Shown here piece after piece: positions 33,210-41,412 of a DNA stretch of 41,412 bases. Source of the DNA: Deltaproteobacteria bacterium (lineage in GTDB: Bacteria; Desulfobacterota; DSM-4660; Desulfatiglandales; Desulfatiglandaceae); NCBI GenBank assembly GCA_021163285.1, contig JAGGXA010000079.1, positions 1 to 41,412 on the forward strand, written 5' to 3'. Within the stretch, counting starts at the first letter, position 1. The number at the start of each line of letters is the position of its first letter. The notes under the pieces are model-generated. The model was not told where the DNA came from. It ran no database searches and saw nothing but the letters and a program-made list of their open reading frames with translations. A program made the translations under genes and the position numbers.

Positions 33210-33667
33210 ATATCCGGCTGCAGGCTTCACCATATCTGTCAATGGTGCGGATTGCCTGATTGCCCTGTGATTGCTTGATATTTTCTGCTTCCCTACGGAT
33301 GATATCACTCTGCAATACAGGGTAATCAGGCATTGCCTGTTAACAGTGCAGAAAGGTGAACCACCATGTTTTTTTGATTATAGAGCCGGATGAAAATTTT
33401 AATCCCCGTAAAGCTCTATGCATTTCTTAAGGTTAAAGGTTTTATGTTTTCGAACAGACAATATTGGGAACGCACAATAAATAACTTGAACAAATTAATC
33501 TTTTTTTGCCGTCTTCCTTGTTACTCGTCGATCACATAACCCGTTACGCTCGCTCTTCGCGCCTTGAATACAACAAAAAATCCTGTCAATTTTTGTTCAA
33601 CTTGTTTATCTCCCGTTCCTTGGGTATACGTATATTATTTTTTTCCGGTTTTCTAAAGGAAAAAGGG
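33210..33667. other. Gap with a long imperfect stem downstream of cbiK
   Basis: GCCTGATTGCCCTGT (33254-33268) pairs with ACAGGGTAATCAGGC (33317-33331), 15 positions with one G-T wobble. Outer pieces TTCACC (about 33226) and GGTGAA (about 33354) could extend the stem. The transcript from the riboswitch promoter would contain this fold between cbiK and the BtuF-like gene. The remainder (33360-33667) carries no gene. Confidence 0.45.
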
Positions 33668-33815
33668 GGCATTCTTCATTTTGAGGTAAAAATGGTTGAC
33701 ACTTTTATTGGAACTAAAGATTGTAAATTGCAGAAAAGGCTTATAGCCTTTTAAATCAGCGGCAGGATGCCGCTGCCACTTTTCTGCCAGGTGTAAAGTA
33801 AAAATGAAGGATGCC
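33668..33815. repeat. Dispersed repeat family B, copy 1, with terminal inverted repeats
   Basis: This 148-bp element has 15-bp terminal inverted repeats (GGCATTCTTCATTTT at 33668-33682 and AAAATGAAGGATGCC at 33801-33815, one mismatch). Inside are the hairpins AAAAGGC.TTAT.GCCTTTT (about 33734-33752) and GCGGCA-GGA-TGCCGC (about 33759-33773). The second copy is at 41189. The right terminal repeat supplies a false upstream start codon to the next gene. Confidence 0.75.
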
Positions 33816-33836
33816 GGAAAAAGGGAATTTTTTATT

Positions 33837-35252
33837 ATGATAAAAAAAACTTCACTCATACTGGCCGCGATGGAGTTTGTTTTAATATTGGGTTTTGCCG
33901 TAATTGCCGGAGCCTTCACTTTTACGGATAGTTCCAATGAAAAAATTATAGGTGACAGACCATTTAAAAGGATAATTTCCCTGTACGGCGCCCATACTGA
34001 AAATCTTTTTTCCTTAGGTCTTGATAATGAAATAATTGGCGTTTCCAAAAATGAGGCCTACCCGCCCATGACCATGAAAAGACCGGTTTTTTCCTATCAT
34101 GATGATGCTGAAAAATTTATTCCGGCCCGCCCTGATCTTATTTTGATAAGACCGATGATAGCCTGTGCATATAAAGGCCTTTTAAAAGAACTGAAAAGGG
34201 CTGGTATTACTATTGTATCTCTGCAGCCGAGAACCGTGGATGAAATGTATTCATACTGGAAAGAACTTGGCATGCTCACGGGGAAGGAGAAACAGGCCGG
34301 AAAAATGATAGAGGACTTTCATAAAGAAATCGGCAAAATTAAATCGATTTTGAATAAGATTCCTTTATCAAAAAGAAAAAGAGTTTATTTTGAGGCAATA
34401 CACAGCAGAATGAAAACCTTTGCCCCATCATCCATTGCCGCATTTGCACTTAAAACCGCCGGCGGTATCAATGTAGCGGAAGATGCAAAGGCAAGAAGGG
34501 GAACCAATATTGCCGAATATGGTAAAGAGCGTATTTTATCCCATGGAAATGAAATTGATGTGTTTCTTGCCCAGCGCGGGGCAATGAACCATGTTAATAT
34601 CAGAAAAATAAGGGAGGAAGGCGGTTTTAAGGCCATTAAAGCTGTAAGAGACAGTCAGGTATTTATCATTGATGAAAAAATAGTCTCAAGACCAACAATG
34701 AGATTATTGGATGGAATATATGAAATAGGAAGGATTCTCTATCCTGCATATTTTAATGATATAAGCAGTTTTTTAAAAAAGAGAACTCTTACCAGGGCTG
34801 ATTTTGCAGAATTCTTTGTTAAAATGATGAATATTCGCCTTAAAACTCCAAACTATCTTTATGATATAAAGAAAAGGGCAAAGACAAAACATAAATACGG
34901 AGATTTCAAAGATATCGATTATTTCGGGGACAGGTACAAGTATATTGAAACAGCTGTTAACAAGGGGCTTTTCAACAATGTTAAAAAATATAAATTTTAC
35001 CCTGACCTTCCCATCACAAGGCAATCCGTTGCCTATGCAGTGTTCATGTATTTTGACCTTCCAGATTCCTTTGCATCCGTTGCAATCAAAGATGTAAAAG
35101 ATTCTTGTCCGCTGTACAGTCAGATAGAATCAATGGTTAGTTTAAAATTGATGTATTTAAATAAAGCAGGCGAATTTATGCCGGAGAATCCGGTTTCAGG
35201 AAAAGTCCTGTTTCAAATGTTAAAAAAAGCAGCAGAGTTGAACAAAAATTAA
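33837..35252 (+). CDS. BtuF-like cobalamin/metal-chelate binding protein with SLH-like C-terminal region
   Basis: The 471-residue protein has an N-terminal signal or anchor helix (about 6-27) and a TroA/BtuF-type periplasmic binding domain (about 38-305): FKRIISLYGAHTENLFSLGL, PDLILIRP, ELKRAGITIVSL and an FEDFH-like backbone helix. The remaining 165 residues look like S-layer-homology repeats: LTRADFAEFFVKMM, FKDIDY...YIETAVNKGLF, FYPDLPITRQSVAYAVF, then IKDV...SQIESMVSLKLMYL. ATG 33837 is preferred to 33804, because the latter lies in the terminal repeat of family B. No BtuC or BtuD gene follows. The position after cbiK and the riboswitch points to corrinoid capture; ligand identity is inferred. 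Confidence 0.78.
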   Translation: MIKKTSLILAAMEFVLILGFAVIAGAFTFTDSSNEKIIGDRPFKRIISLYGAHTENLFSLGLDNEIIGVSKNEAYPPMTMKRPVFSYHDDAEKFIPARPDLILIRPMIACAYKGLLKELKRAGITIVSLQPRTVDEMYSYWKELGMLTGKEKQAGKMIEDFHKEIGKIKSILNKIPLSKRKRVYFEAIHSRMKTFAPSSIAAFALKTAGGINVAEDAKARRGTNIAEYGKERILSHGNEIDVFLAQRGAMNHVNIRKIREEGGFKAIKAVRDSQVFIIDEKIVSRPTMRLLDGIYEIGRILYPAYFNDISSFLKKRTLTRADFAEFFVKMMNIRLKTPNYLYDIKKRAKTKHKYGDFKDIDYFGDRYKYIETAVNKGLFNNVKKYKFYPDLPITRQSVAYAVFMYFDLPDSFASVAIKDVKDSCPLYSQIESMVSLKLMYLNKAGEFMPENPVSGKVLFQMLKKAAELNKN

Positions 35253-36172
35253 CCTGGTGACCAAAAAAATCTGATATATGTTTTCAGATAAAATCCTGAA
35301 GACTGGAAATGTGTCCTGTCAACCATCAGAATAACCATGATCAGCAACCAGAACTGTGAATTGAGCCTTCATGACTCATGCAATCTGTTATTGACCTTCC
35401 AACGAACTTAATTCACAAGTTCGTTCCTTATAGGATGCTGCGAAGCGGCATAAACCAGTTTTTTAGATGGTGATCTATATGGTATAAAAACAGAACTTGC
35501 GAAACGGATGGAGCAGAGAAAAGAAGCCGGATTAAACAAAGTTTCATGGTGAGGGAATATCGGTGTTCGGATCGCAATCAAAAATCAACATAAGATCTGA
35601 AAGAGGTGCTGAAATATCCCTGTCTTTCTGGTGTTGAGACCACCCTGTAAAAGTCTGATATTATATCTACCTTTAACCTTTAAACCCGTGAACAGTTACA
35701 AATAATCGAACACTTGAACGGTTGCTCAATTCCCAGCCACTTGTAATTTCACCTGTCTCTTGACAACTCTCTAAAACTATTATTATACTGATAAATTAGC
35801 ATTCACCGGCGTCCTGTCTACACACGTTCAGCAGGCTTTCCGGGAATAGCAATTTTTTTTCAAAATCAAGGCTTGCTCGAAAAATTACCGCAGACATATA
35901 GTTGATATCGGAGTCTCGCAGGCTCGATTACCTTTGAGGATAATTTTTTGAGCATAACGCAGAGTTTGGGAAAAAGGGCATTTTCGGAGAGTCTCCCGGG
36001 CAAGAGACACAGGGATGGTTTTAATCACTCATCCTGGTCACGCGCGCCGGGCGCGCCGGAGAACGCTTACATGCCTGTAGTCCCCCGTAAGGTCGTACCC
36101 CTCGCGAGCCCTTACCATATTAACCCTGAACCATTCAACCCCTGAATGGTTATGTAATTTTTATAAGGAAAC
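35253..36172. other. 920-bp gene-free gap before carB
   Basis: There is a perfect 9-bp hairpin at 35401-35425 (AACGAACTT/AAGTTCGTT). A short open stretch at 35454-35552 reads LYGIKTELAKRMEQRKEAGL and ends in TGA; I do not recognise it, and it may be a gene relic. Further on are motif copies 'cccgtgaacagttac' (about 35684) and 'cttgaacggttgc' (about 35714), family A copy 4 at 35831-35997, a GC-rich 'cgcgcgccgggcgcgccgg' palindrome (about 36040-36060), and 'accctgaaccattcaacccc' / 'tgaatggttatg' just before carB. Confidence 0.5.
35831..35997. repeat. Dispersed repeat family A, copy 4
   Basis: It starts GCAGGCTTTCCGGGAATAGC and has the inner stem GCTCGAAAAATTA / TAATTTTTTGAGC (one wobble). The loop contains CCGCAGACATATAGTTGAT plus the 'ggagtctcgcaggctcgat' segment also seen in copy 2. 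The right terminal repeat (35978-35997) is degraded. Confidence 0.72.
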
Positions 36173-39100
36173 ATGCCAAGACGTTCAGATATACACAAGA
36201 TACTTATTATTGGCTCCGGCCCTATTGTGATAGGCCAGGCATGCGAGTTTGATTATTCAGGAACCCAGGCTTGCAAGGCCTTGATTGAGGAGGGCTATGA
36301 GGTCATTCTCATAAACAGCAATCCTGCAACAATTATGACGGATCCCGACACGGCAAATCGCACTTATATTGAACCTGTAACCCCGGAAATATTAACAAAG
36401 ATTGTTAAGAGGGAACGACCTGATGCTGTTTTACCGACCATGGGCGGTCAAACTGCTTTAAACACCGCGGTCAATGTGGCTAAAACAGGCCTGTTTGACA
36501 AACTTGGCGTTGAGATGATCGGAGCTTCTATAGATGTTATCCAAAAAGCTGAAGACAGAGCCATGTTTAAAGATGCCATGAACAGGATCAACCTCAATGT
36601 ACCCAAAAGCGGTATTGCAAGGAACATGTCCCAGGCAAGAGAAACGGCGGAAAACATCGGTTATCCCCTGATTATCAGAGCAAGTTTTACTTTGGGAGGA
36701 GCAGGCAGCGGTGTGGCTTATAACCGTGAAGAAATGGAGGATATTGCAAGCTCCGGCCTTGATGCCAGTATGATTTCCGAGATTATCATGGAGGAATCAC
36801 TGATTGGATGGAAAGAATATGAACTGGAGGTTATGAGAGATTTTGCCGATAACGTGGTGATTATATGCTCCATAGAAAACTTTGATCCCATGGGTGTCCA
36901 TACCGGCGAAAGCATTACCGTCGCTCCTGCGCAGACTCTTTCCGACCGTGAATACCAGACAATGAGAGACGCGGCAATAGCTATTATCAGAGAAATCGGG
37001 GTAGAAACCGGCGGCTCCAATATCCAGTTTGCCATTCATCCTGATACCGGTGATATGGCAATTATTGAGATGAATCCGAGGGTGTCGAGAAGTTCGGCGC
37101 TGGCTTCCAAGGCGACCGGTTTTCCGATTGCCAAAATAGCCGCCAAGCTTGCCTTAGGGTACACGCTGGATGAGATTAAGAACGATATAACCCGTGAGAC
37201 ATATGCCTCTTTTGAGCCTGCAATTGATTACTGCGTGGTTAAAGTGCCCCGCTGGACCTTTGAAAAATTTCCAGGCACTGTTGACAGTTTGACTACATCC
37301 ATGAAATCGGTTGGCGAAACCATGGCCATCGGCAGGACCTTCAAGGAGGCCCTTCAAAAGGCCGTCAGGTCGCTTGAGATCGGACGTTTTGGCCTTGGGT
37401 CAATAGCCAACAATGGAACCGGTGTCCATCCCTCCCTCCATGAGATAGAAGAAAAACTCATCAATCCAAATTCAAACAGACTCTATTATATTTATGAAGC
37501 ATTGAAACAGGGTATGTGTGTGGAAAGGATCTATGAGTTAAGCCACATTGACAGATGGTTTCTCTTTCATATCCGGCAGATTCATGAACTTGAAAAAAGG
37601 CTGAGGGAACTGGTTCTTAAGAATGGCGTAAATGGTCTTGACGCTGACTTATTGAGGAAAGCCAAAGAATATGGTTTTTCAGATCAGCAGCTTGCCGTAT
37701 TTTTTAAGACAAAAGAGCAAGATATCAGGGATGTACGGCAGGCAAACAAAATTGAGCCGGTTTATAAGCTGGTAGATACCTGTGCCGCTGAGTTTGAGGC
37801 ATATACGCCATATTATTACTCGACGTATGAGCAGGAAAACGAGATGCGTGTCTCAAACAACAAGAAGGTGATGATCCTGGGGGGCGGACCAAACCGGATT
37901 GGCCAGGGTATAGAGTTTGATTATTGTTGTGTACACGCATCGTTCGCGTTAAAAGAGATGGGCATTGAGAGCATAATGGTCAACAGCAATCCTGAAACGG
38001 TCAGCACCGACTATGATATCTCTGATAAACTGTATTTTGAACCCTTAACGAGAGAGGATGTTCTAAATATTGTTGACCAGGAAAAACCGGAAGGGATTAT
38101 CGTCCAGTTTGGAGGACAGACTCCCCTTAATATATCCAGTGCCCTTGCCGAGGCGGGTGTAAAGATTTTAGGCACCAGTCCTGACAGTATAGACAGGGCA
38201 GAGGACAGGGAACGATTTCAGGGCCTTTTAAAAAAAATTGGCGTACTTCAGCCGAAAAATGGTATTGCAAAGAACCATGATGAAGCGATACGTGTTGCCG
38301 ATAAGATTGGATATCCCGTTGTGGTAAGGCCTTCTTTTGTCCTCGGTGGGCGGGCAATGGAGATCGTATATGATCAAAGCGGCCTGGAATTTTACATTAG
38401 GGAGGCGGTAGAAGTCTCACCCGGTAAACCAATATTAATCGATAAATTTCTTGAGCATGCTATTGAGATCGATGTGGATGCCATTTCGGACGGCAGGGAT
38501 ACCATAATCGGGGGCATTATGGAGCATATTGAAGAGGCAGGTATTCACAGCGGGGACAGCGCCTGCGTATTGCCGCCGATATCGTTAAGTCCAAAACTCA
38601 TTGAAGAAATCAAGGCGCATACCAGAGCGCTTGCCCGTGAATTAAATGTTGTTGGATTGATGAATATCCAGTATGCCGTCAGAAACAGAGTTCTGTATGT
38701 GCTTGAAGTCAACCCAAGGGCATCGAGGACCATCCCTTTTGTGAGCAAGGCAACTTCCGTCCCTCTCGCCAAGCTGGCTACCAAGGTCATTATGGGAATG
38801 AGTCTGAAGGAGCTTGGTTTCACAAAAGAAGTTGTTCCGGCTTATGTCTCCTGCAAGGAATCGGTCTTTCCCTTTGCGCGGTTTCCCGGAGTCGATACAA
38901 TCCTGGGACCGGAAATGAAATCCACAGGTGAGGTGATGGGCATTGACAGCGATTTTGGTCTCGCTTTTGCCAAGTCACAAATTGCGGCAGGCCAGAGTCT
39001 GCCTTTTTCCGGCGCTGTCTTTGTCAGTGTCAAAGATGAAGACAAGATGCCGTTGTTAGAGACCATCTTCAACCTGTATGATATTGGTTTCAGGATTCTG

Positions 39101-39406
39101 GCTACGAGAGGAACCTCCGATTACCTCCTGGAGCATGGCATTTCAAATATAGCAGTTAACAAAGTAAGAGAGGGAAGGCCCCATATCGTGGATATGATTA
39201 AGAATGGTGAGGTTGACATGGTCATCAACACAACTGATAATAAAAAGGCCGTTTCTGAGTCTATCTCTATCAGGCGGACTGCGCTGACTTTTAATATACC
39301 CTATACAACCACGCTTGCAGGGGCTAAAGCTACGGTCCAGGCTATAAAATCAATGATCAAAGGAACACTCGAAGTAAAAACAATTCAGGAGTACCATACA
39401 AGCTAA
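36173..39406 (+). CDS. carB: Carbamoyl-phosphate synthase large subunit
   Basis: The 1077-residue protein matches full-length CarB (about 1073 in E. coli). The carboxyphosphate half (1-400) has [20 protein letters not shown] and [20 protein letters not shown]. The oligomerisation region follows (about 401-555). The carbamoyl-phosphate half (556-935) has [20 protein letters not shown] and [20 protein letters not shown]. The C-terminal MGS-like allosteric domain (936-1077) contains [15 protein letters not shown]. It makes carbamoyl phosphate for pyrimidine and arginine synthesis, using ammonia from the CarA subunit. carA is not adjacent. AAGGA lies just before the ATG. purF follows after 118 bp on the same strand. 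Confidence 0.97.
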   Translation: MPRRSDIHKILIIGSGPIVIGQACEFDYSGTQACKALIEEGYEVILINSNPATIMTDPDTANRTYIEPVTPEILTKIVKRERPDAVLPTMGGQTALNTAVNVAKTGLFDKLGVEMIGASIDVIQKAEDRAMFKDAMNRINLNVPKSGIARNMSQARETAENIGYPLIIRASFTLGGAGSGVAYNREEMEDIASSGLDASMISEIIMEESLIGWKEYELEVMRDFADNVVIICSIENFDPMGVHTGESITVAPAQTLSDREYQTMRDAAIAIIREIGVETGGSNIQFAIHPDTGDMAIIEMNPRVSRSSALASKATGFPIAKIAAKLALGYTLDEIKNDITRETYASFEPAIDYCVVKVPRWTFEKFPGTVDSLTTSMKSVGETMAIGRTFKEALQKAVRSLEIGRFGLGSIANNGTGVHPSLHEIEEKLINPNSNRLYYIYEALKQGMCVERIYELSHIDRWFLFHIRQIHELEKRLRELVLKNGVNGLDADLLRKAKEYGFSDQQLAVFFKTKEQDIRDVRQANKIEPVYKLVDTCAAEFEAYTPYYYSTYEQENEMRVSNNKKVMILGGGPNRIGQGIEFDYCCVHASFALKEMGIESIMVNSNPETVSTDYDISDKLYFEPLTREDVLNIVDQEKPEGIIVQFGGQTPLNISSALAEAGVKILGTSPDSIDRAEDRERFQGLLKKIGVLQPKNGIAKNHDEAIRVADKIGYPVVVRPSFVLGGRAMEIVYDQSGLEFYIREAVEVSPGKPILIDKFLEHAIEIDVDAISDGRDTIIGGIMEHIEEAGIHSGDSACVLPPISLSPKLIEEIKAHTRALARELNVVGLMNIQYAVRNRVLYVLEVNPRASRTIPFVSKATSVPLAKLATKVIMGMSLKELGFTKEVVPAYVSCKESVFPFARFPGVDTILGPEMKSTGEVMGIDSDFGLAFAKSQIAAGQSLPFSGAVFVSVKDEDKMPLLETIFNLYDIGFRILATRGTSDYLLEHGISNIAVNKVREGRPHIVDMIKNGEVDMVINTTDNKKAVSESISIRRTALTFNIPYTTTLAGAKATVQAIKSMIKGTLEVKTIQEYHTS

Positions 39407-39524
39407 CCGTTCACGGGTTCAAAGGTTCTTACCCAACTTATTGAGCAGATATGTCTAAGGGTTCGCGCAAGAATAACTTTACAGAATTGACGAGAGCCCT
39501 AAGGTTCATAGAGACAGGTAAAAC

Positions 39525-40961
39525 ATGAAATCTGAAATTAATGAAGTTAATAATAATATAGATAAGTTTTTTTTGTCTCCCAGGCCAAGGGAAGAATGCG
39601 GTATTTTTGCGGTTTACGGCCATAAAGACGCAGCCAAACTGACCTATTTCGGTCTTTATGCCCTGCAGCATCGAGGTCAGGAAAGCGCCGGGATTGCCTC
39701 CTCTGACGGCAAATATCTCTTTGAGCACAAAAACATGGGGCTTGTTCCGGATATCTTTAACGAACAGAGCTTAAGCCGGCTCAAAGGACACCTGGCATTA
39801 GGCCACGTAAGGTATTCCACTACAGGTTCTTCTCTTCTTATTAATGCTCAGCCATTTATGATTCACTATTCCGGAAAAACTTTCGCGATTGCCCATAACG
39901 GCAATCTGGTGAATGCCCGCAATATCCGTGCAGAGCTGGAAAGCAAGGGGTCAATCTTCCAGACCAGCATGGATAGCGAGGTTGTCCTGCATTTAACTGC
40001 CAAGTATTACAAGCTGGGGCTGGAGCAGGCAACTGTTGAAACTATGGCCAGGATAAAAGGGGCGTATTCTATGGCTGTTATGACTGAGGACAGTCTTATA
40101 GCATTCAGGGATCCAAACGGGTTCAGGCCCCTGTGTCTCGGAAAATTAAACAATAGTTATATAATTGCATCGGAGACATGTGCCCTTGACCTCGTGGAAG
40201 CGGAGTACGTAAGGGAGATAGAACCGGGCGAAATAGTAGTTATAAACAAAAACGGTCTTAAAAGCATACCACCAAAAAATAAATCGATCAGGAGCCACTG
40301 TATCTTTGAATTGATATATTTCGCCAGACCAGACAGCAACGTGTTTGGTCAGAATGTATATCTTTTTCGAAAAAAGCAGGGAAAACTCATGGCGAGGGAA
40401 TTTCCCTTAGACGTGGATTTTGTAATGCCGTTTCCGGATTCAGGCAATTATGCGGCTATCGGGTATGCCCAGGAGTCATGCAAGCCCCTGGAGATGGGTA
40501 TGATCAGGAATCATTACGTGGGAAGGACATTTATCCAGCCATCTCAGAGTATGCGTGATTTTGGGGTAAAGGTCAAACTTAACCCGGTCAAAGAATTATT
40601 GAAGGATAAACGGGTATTAATTATTGAGGATTCTATTATCCGTGGTACCACAGCGAAGACCAGGATCAAGACTTTGAAGAAATTAGGCGCTCGTGAGATA
40701 CATATGCTGGTAAGCTGTCCACCCCATCGTTTTCCATGTCATTACGGAATTGATTTTTCAAGCAGGGGTGAACTGATTGCCGCTAATAAGACTGTGGCCG
40801 AGATCAGAGATTTTATTGGTCTTGACAGCCTCAACTATTTAAGCATTGACACTCTGGTAAAGGCCACGGACATCCCTGAAAAAGACTTGTGTCTTGGCTG
40901 TTTTGACGGGTACTATCCGGTTCCCATTGACAAGGAATTCTCAAAATACTGTCTTGAATGA
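39525..40961 (+). CDS. purF: Amidophosphoribosyltransferase
   Basis: The 478-residue enzyme starts purine synthesis by converting PRPP and glutamine to phosphoribosylamine. A 24-residue propeptide precedes the nucleophile Cys25 (REECGIFAVYGH), as in the Bacillus-type enzyme. The glutaminase domain has YALQHRGQESAGIAS and HVRYSTTGSS; the PRPP loop is VLIIEDSIIRGTT (364-376). Cys259, Cys405, Cys456 and Cys459 match the [4Fe-4S] ligands of the oxygen-sensitive type, which suits an anaerobe. MPFPDSG (301-307) is a normal variant of the PDSG motif. It is probably expressed with, or just after, carB. Confidence 0.97.
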   Translation: MKSEINEVNNNIDKFFLSPRPREECGIFAVYGHKDAAKLTYFGLYALQHRGQESAGIASSDGKYLFEHKNMGLVPDIFNEQSLSRLKGHLALGHVRYSTTGSSLLINAQPFMIHYSGKTFAIAHNGNLVNARNIRAELESKGSIFQTSMDSEVVLHLTAKYYKLGLEQATVETMARIKGAYSMAVMTEDSLIAFRDPNGFRPLCLGKLNNSYIIASETCALDLVEAEYVREIEPGEIVVINKNGLKSIPPKNKSIRSHCIFELIYFARPDSNVFGQNVYLFRKKQGKLMAREFPLDVDFVMPFPDSGNYAAIGYAQESCKPLEMGMIRNHYVGRTFIQPSQSMRDFGVKVKLNPVKELLKDKRVLIIEDSIIRGTTAKTRIKTLKKLGAREIHMLVSCPPHRFPCHYGIDFSSRGELIAANKTVAEIRDFIGLDSLNYLSIDTLVKATDIPEKDLCLGCFDGYYPVPIDKEFSKYCLE

Positions 40962-41188
40962 AAAGATTGTAATTATCGGTTTCTTTGAATGATTTTATTC
41001 AGGAAATAGAATAACTGTTCAGTTGTTCAGGTAAAAGGCTGAAAACTGAAGGGGAGGATAGTTATCTGCAACTGCTCACGTAGTCAGGCTGAAGCTGTTT
41101 AGACTGAAAGCTGAAGGTGTCAGAAAAACACGATTGCCGTGTTTCAGGAAAAATATCTGATTCCTGCACCAAACATGGGTTCAAAATG
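40962..41188. other. Gap after purF without a gene
   Basis: The stretch contains degenerate motif copies ('gaataactgttcagttgttc' at about 41010) and a repeated 'aggctgaaaactgaagg' / 'gactgaaagctgaaggtg' pair. No terminator or coding sequence stands out. Confidence 0.35.
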
Positions 41189-41310
41189 GGCATCCTTCAT
41201 TTTGAGGTAAAAGTAGTTGACACTTTTATTGGAACTAAAAATTGTAAATTGCAGAAGAGGCTTATAGCCTCTTAAATCAGCGGCAGGATGCCGCTGCCCT
41301 TTTTCTGCAA
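41189..41310. repeat. Dispersed repeat family B, copy 2
   Basis: The left terminal repeat GGCATCCTTCATTTT (41189-41203) is exact relative to the right end of copy 1. The internal sequence is nearly identical until about 41300, after which it diverges and the right terminal repeat is missing. The first hairpin reads AGAGGC.TTATA.GCCTCT, where copy 1 has AAAGGC ... GCCTTT, a paired A-T to G-C change. Confidence 0.75.
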
Positions 41311-41412
41311 AATGTAACCTAAATCCTGCAAGCGTCGAGTTTGCCAAAGACCTACCTGCTGCAGGCAGGTGCAAGGCGGCAAGGGCGCAGACGTACTATG
41401 ATACTTCAAGTC
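41311..41412. other. Window end, palindromic non-coding DNA
   Basis: A palindrome ACCTGCTGCAGGCAGGT lies at about 41354-41370, inside a sequence rich in 'gcaaggcggcaagggcgcag' type repeats. No gene is visible. Confidence 0.35.

Noticed and set aside
33506-33754. Plus-strand ORF of 82 codons
   Set aside because: Its second half is repeat family B and its first half is a repeat-like 'cgttacgctcgctcttcgcg' region; no family resemblance.
33804-33836. Longer start for the BtuF-like protein
   Set aside because: The extra 11 codons come from the terminal repeat of family B and precede the signal helix.

Overview
The window looks like chromosomal DNA from an anaerobic, sulfate-reducing-type Desulfobacterota (deltaproteobacterium). 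The signs are a RACo-type ferredoxin/ASKHA corrinoid activator, a periplasmic CbiK-type cobaltochelatase behind a cobalamin riboswitch, an Mrp ATPase fused to a NifX-like domain (MrpORP architecture), and a complete Gram-negative Mla lipid-transport set. This assignment rests on gene content read by eye; no 16S rRNA or database search was available. No rRNA, tRNA, CRISPR array or transposase gene was seen.

Layout. 1-306: the edge of an integron-like cassette array on the minus strand, with a cut-off antitoxin-like start codon, an attC-like site and a decayed cassette gene truncated by a dispersed repeat. 698-10203 (+): Slp-type lipoprotein, alpha/beta hydrolase, M16C peptidase, RACo-like protein, Hsp20, M19 dipeptidase and DusB-like tRNA-dihydrouridine synthase. 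10916-25213 (-): Ski2-like helicase with acyl-CoA dehydrogenase; mlaE-mlaF-mlaD-mlaC-mlaA; a YihY/BrkB membrane protein; acetate kinase; a methyl-accepting chemotaxis protein with CheW. 25699-28793 (+): an Fe-S/metal-cofactor group of NifX-like protein, MrpORP-like ATPase, NifU-like scaffold and a TIGR04076-like protein. 29464-35252 (+): a wreck of a Deg-type protease, then an AT-rich cobalamin block of cbiA, riboswitch with terminator, periplasmic cbiK, and a BtuF-like binding protein that appears to carry C-terminal SLH-type repeats. 36173-40961 (+): carB and purF.

The genes form several small functional units. MlaA/C/D/E/F should move phospholipids between the two membranes. CheW and the chemoreceptor belong to one chemosensory array, and an 8-codon CheA-like stub follows them. 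The MrpORP/NifU/NifX genes probably build or deliver metal-sulfur clusters. CbiA, CbiK and the BtuF-like protein serve corrinoid synthesis or capture, which fits the RACo-like activator of corrinoid proteins further upstream.

The most distinctive property is the intergenic DNA. At least four families of short structured repeats (called A-D here), a recurring 'aaccgttcacgg' motif and several large hairpins fill nearly every gap. Some copies show paired (compensatory) differences in their stems. These repeats have truncated a cassette gene, apparently cut off a CheA-like gene, split the mla operon, and supplied false N-terminal or C-terminal extensions to several ORFs.
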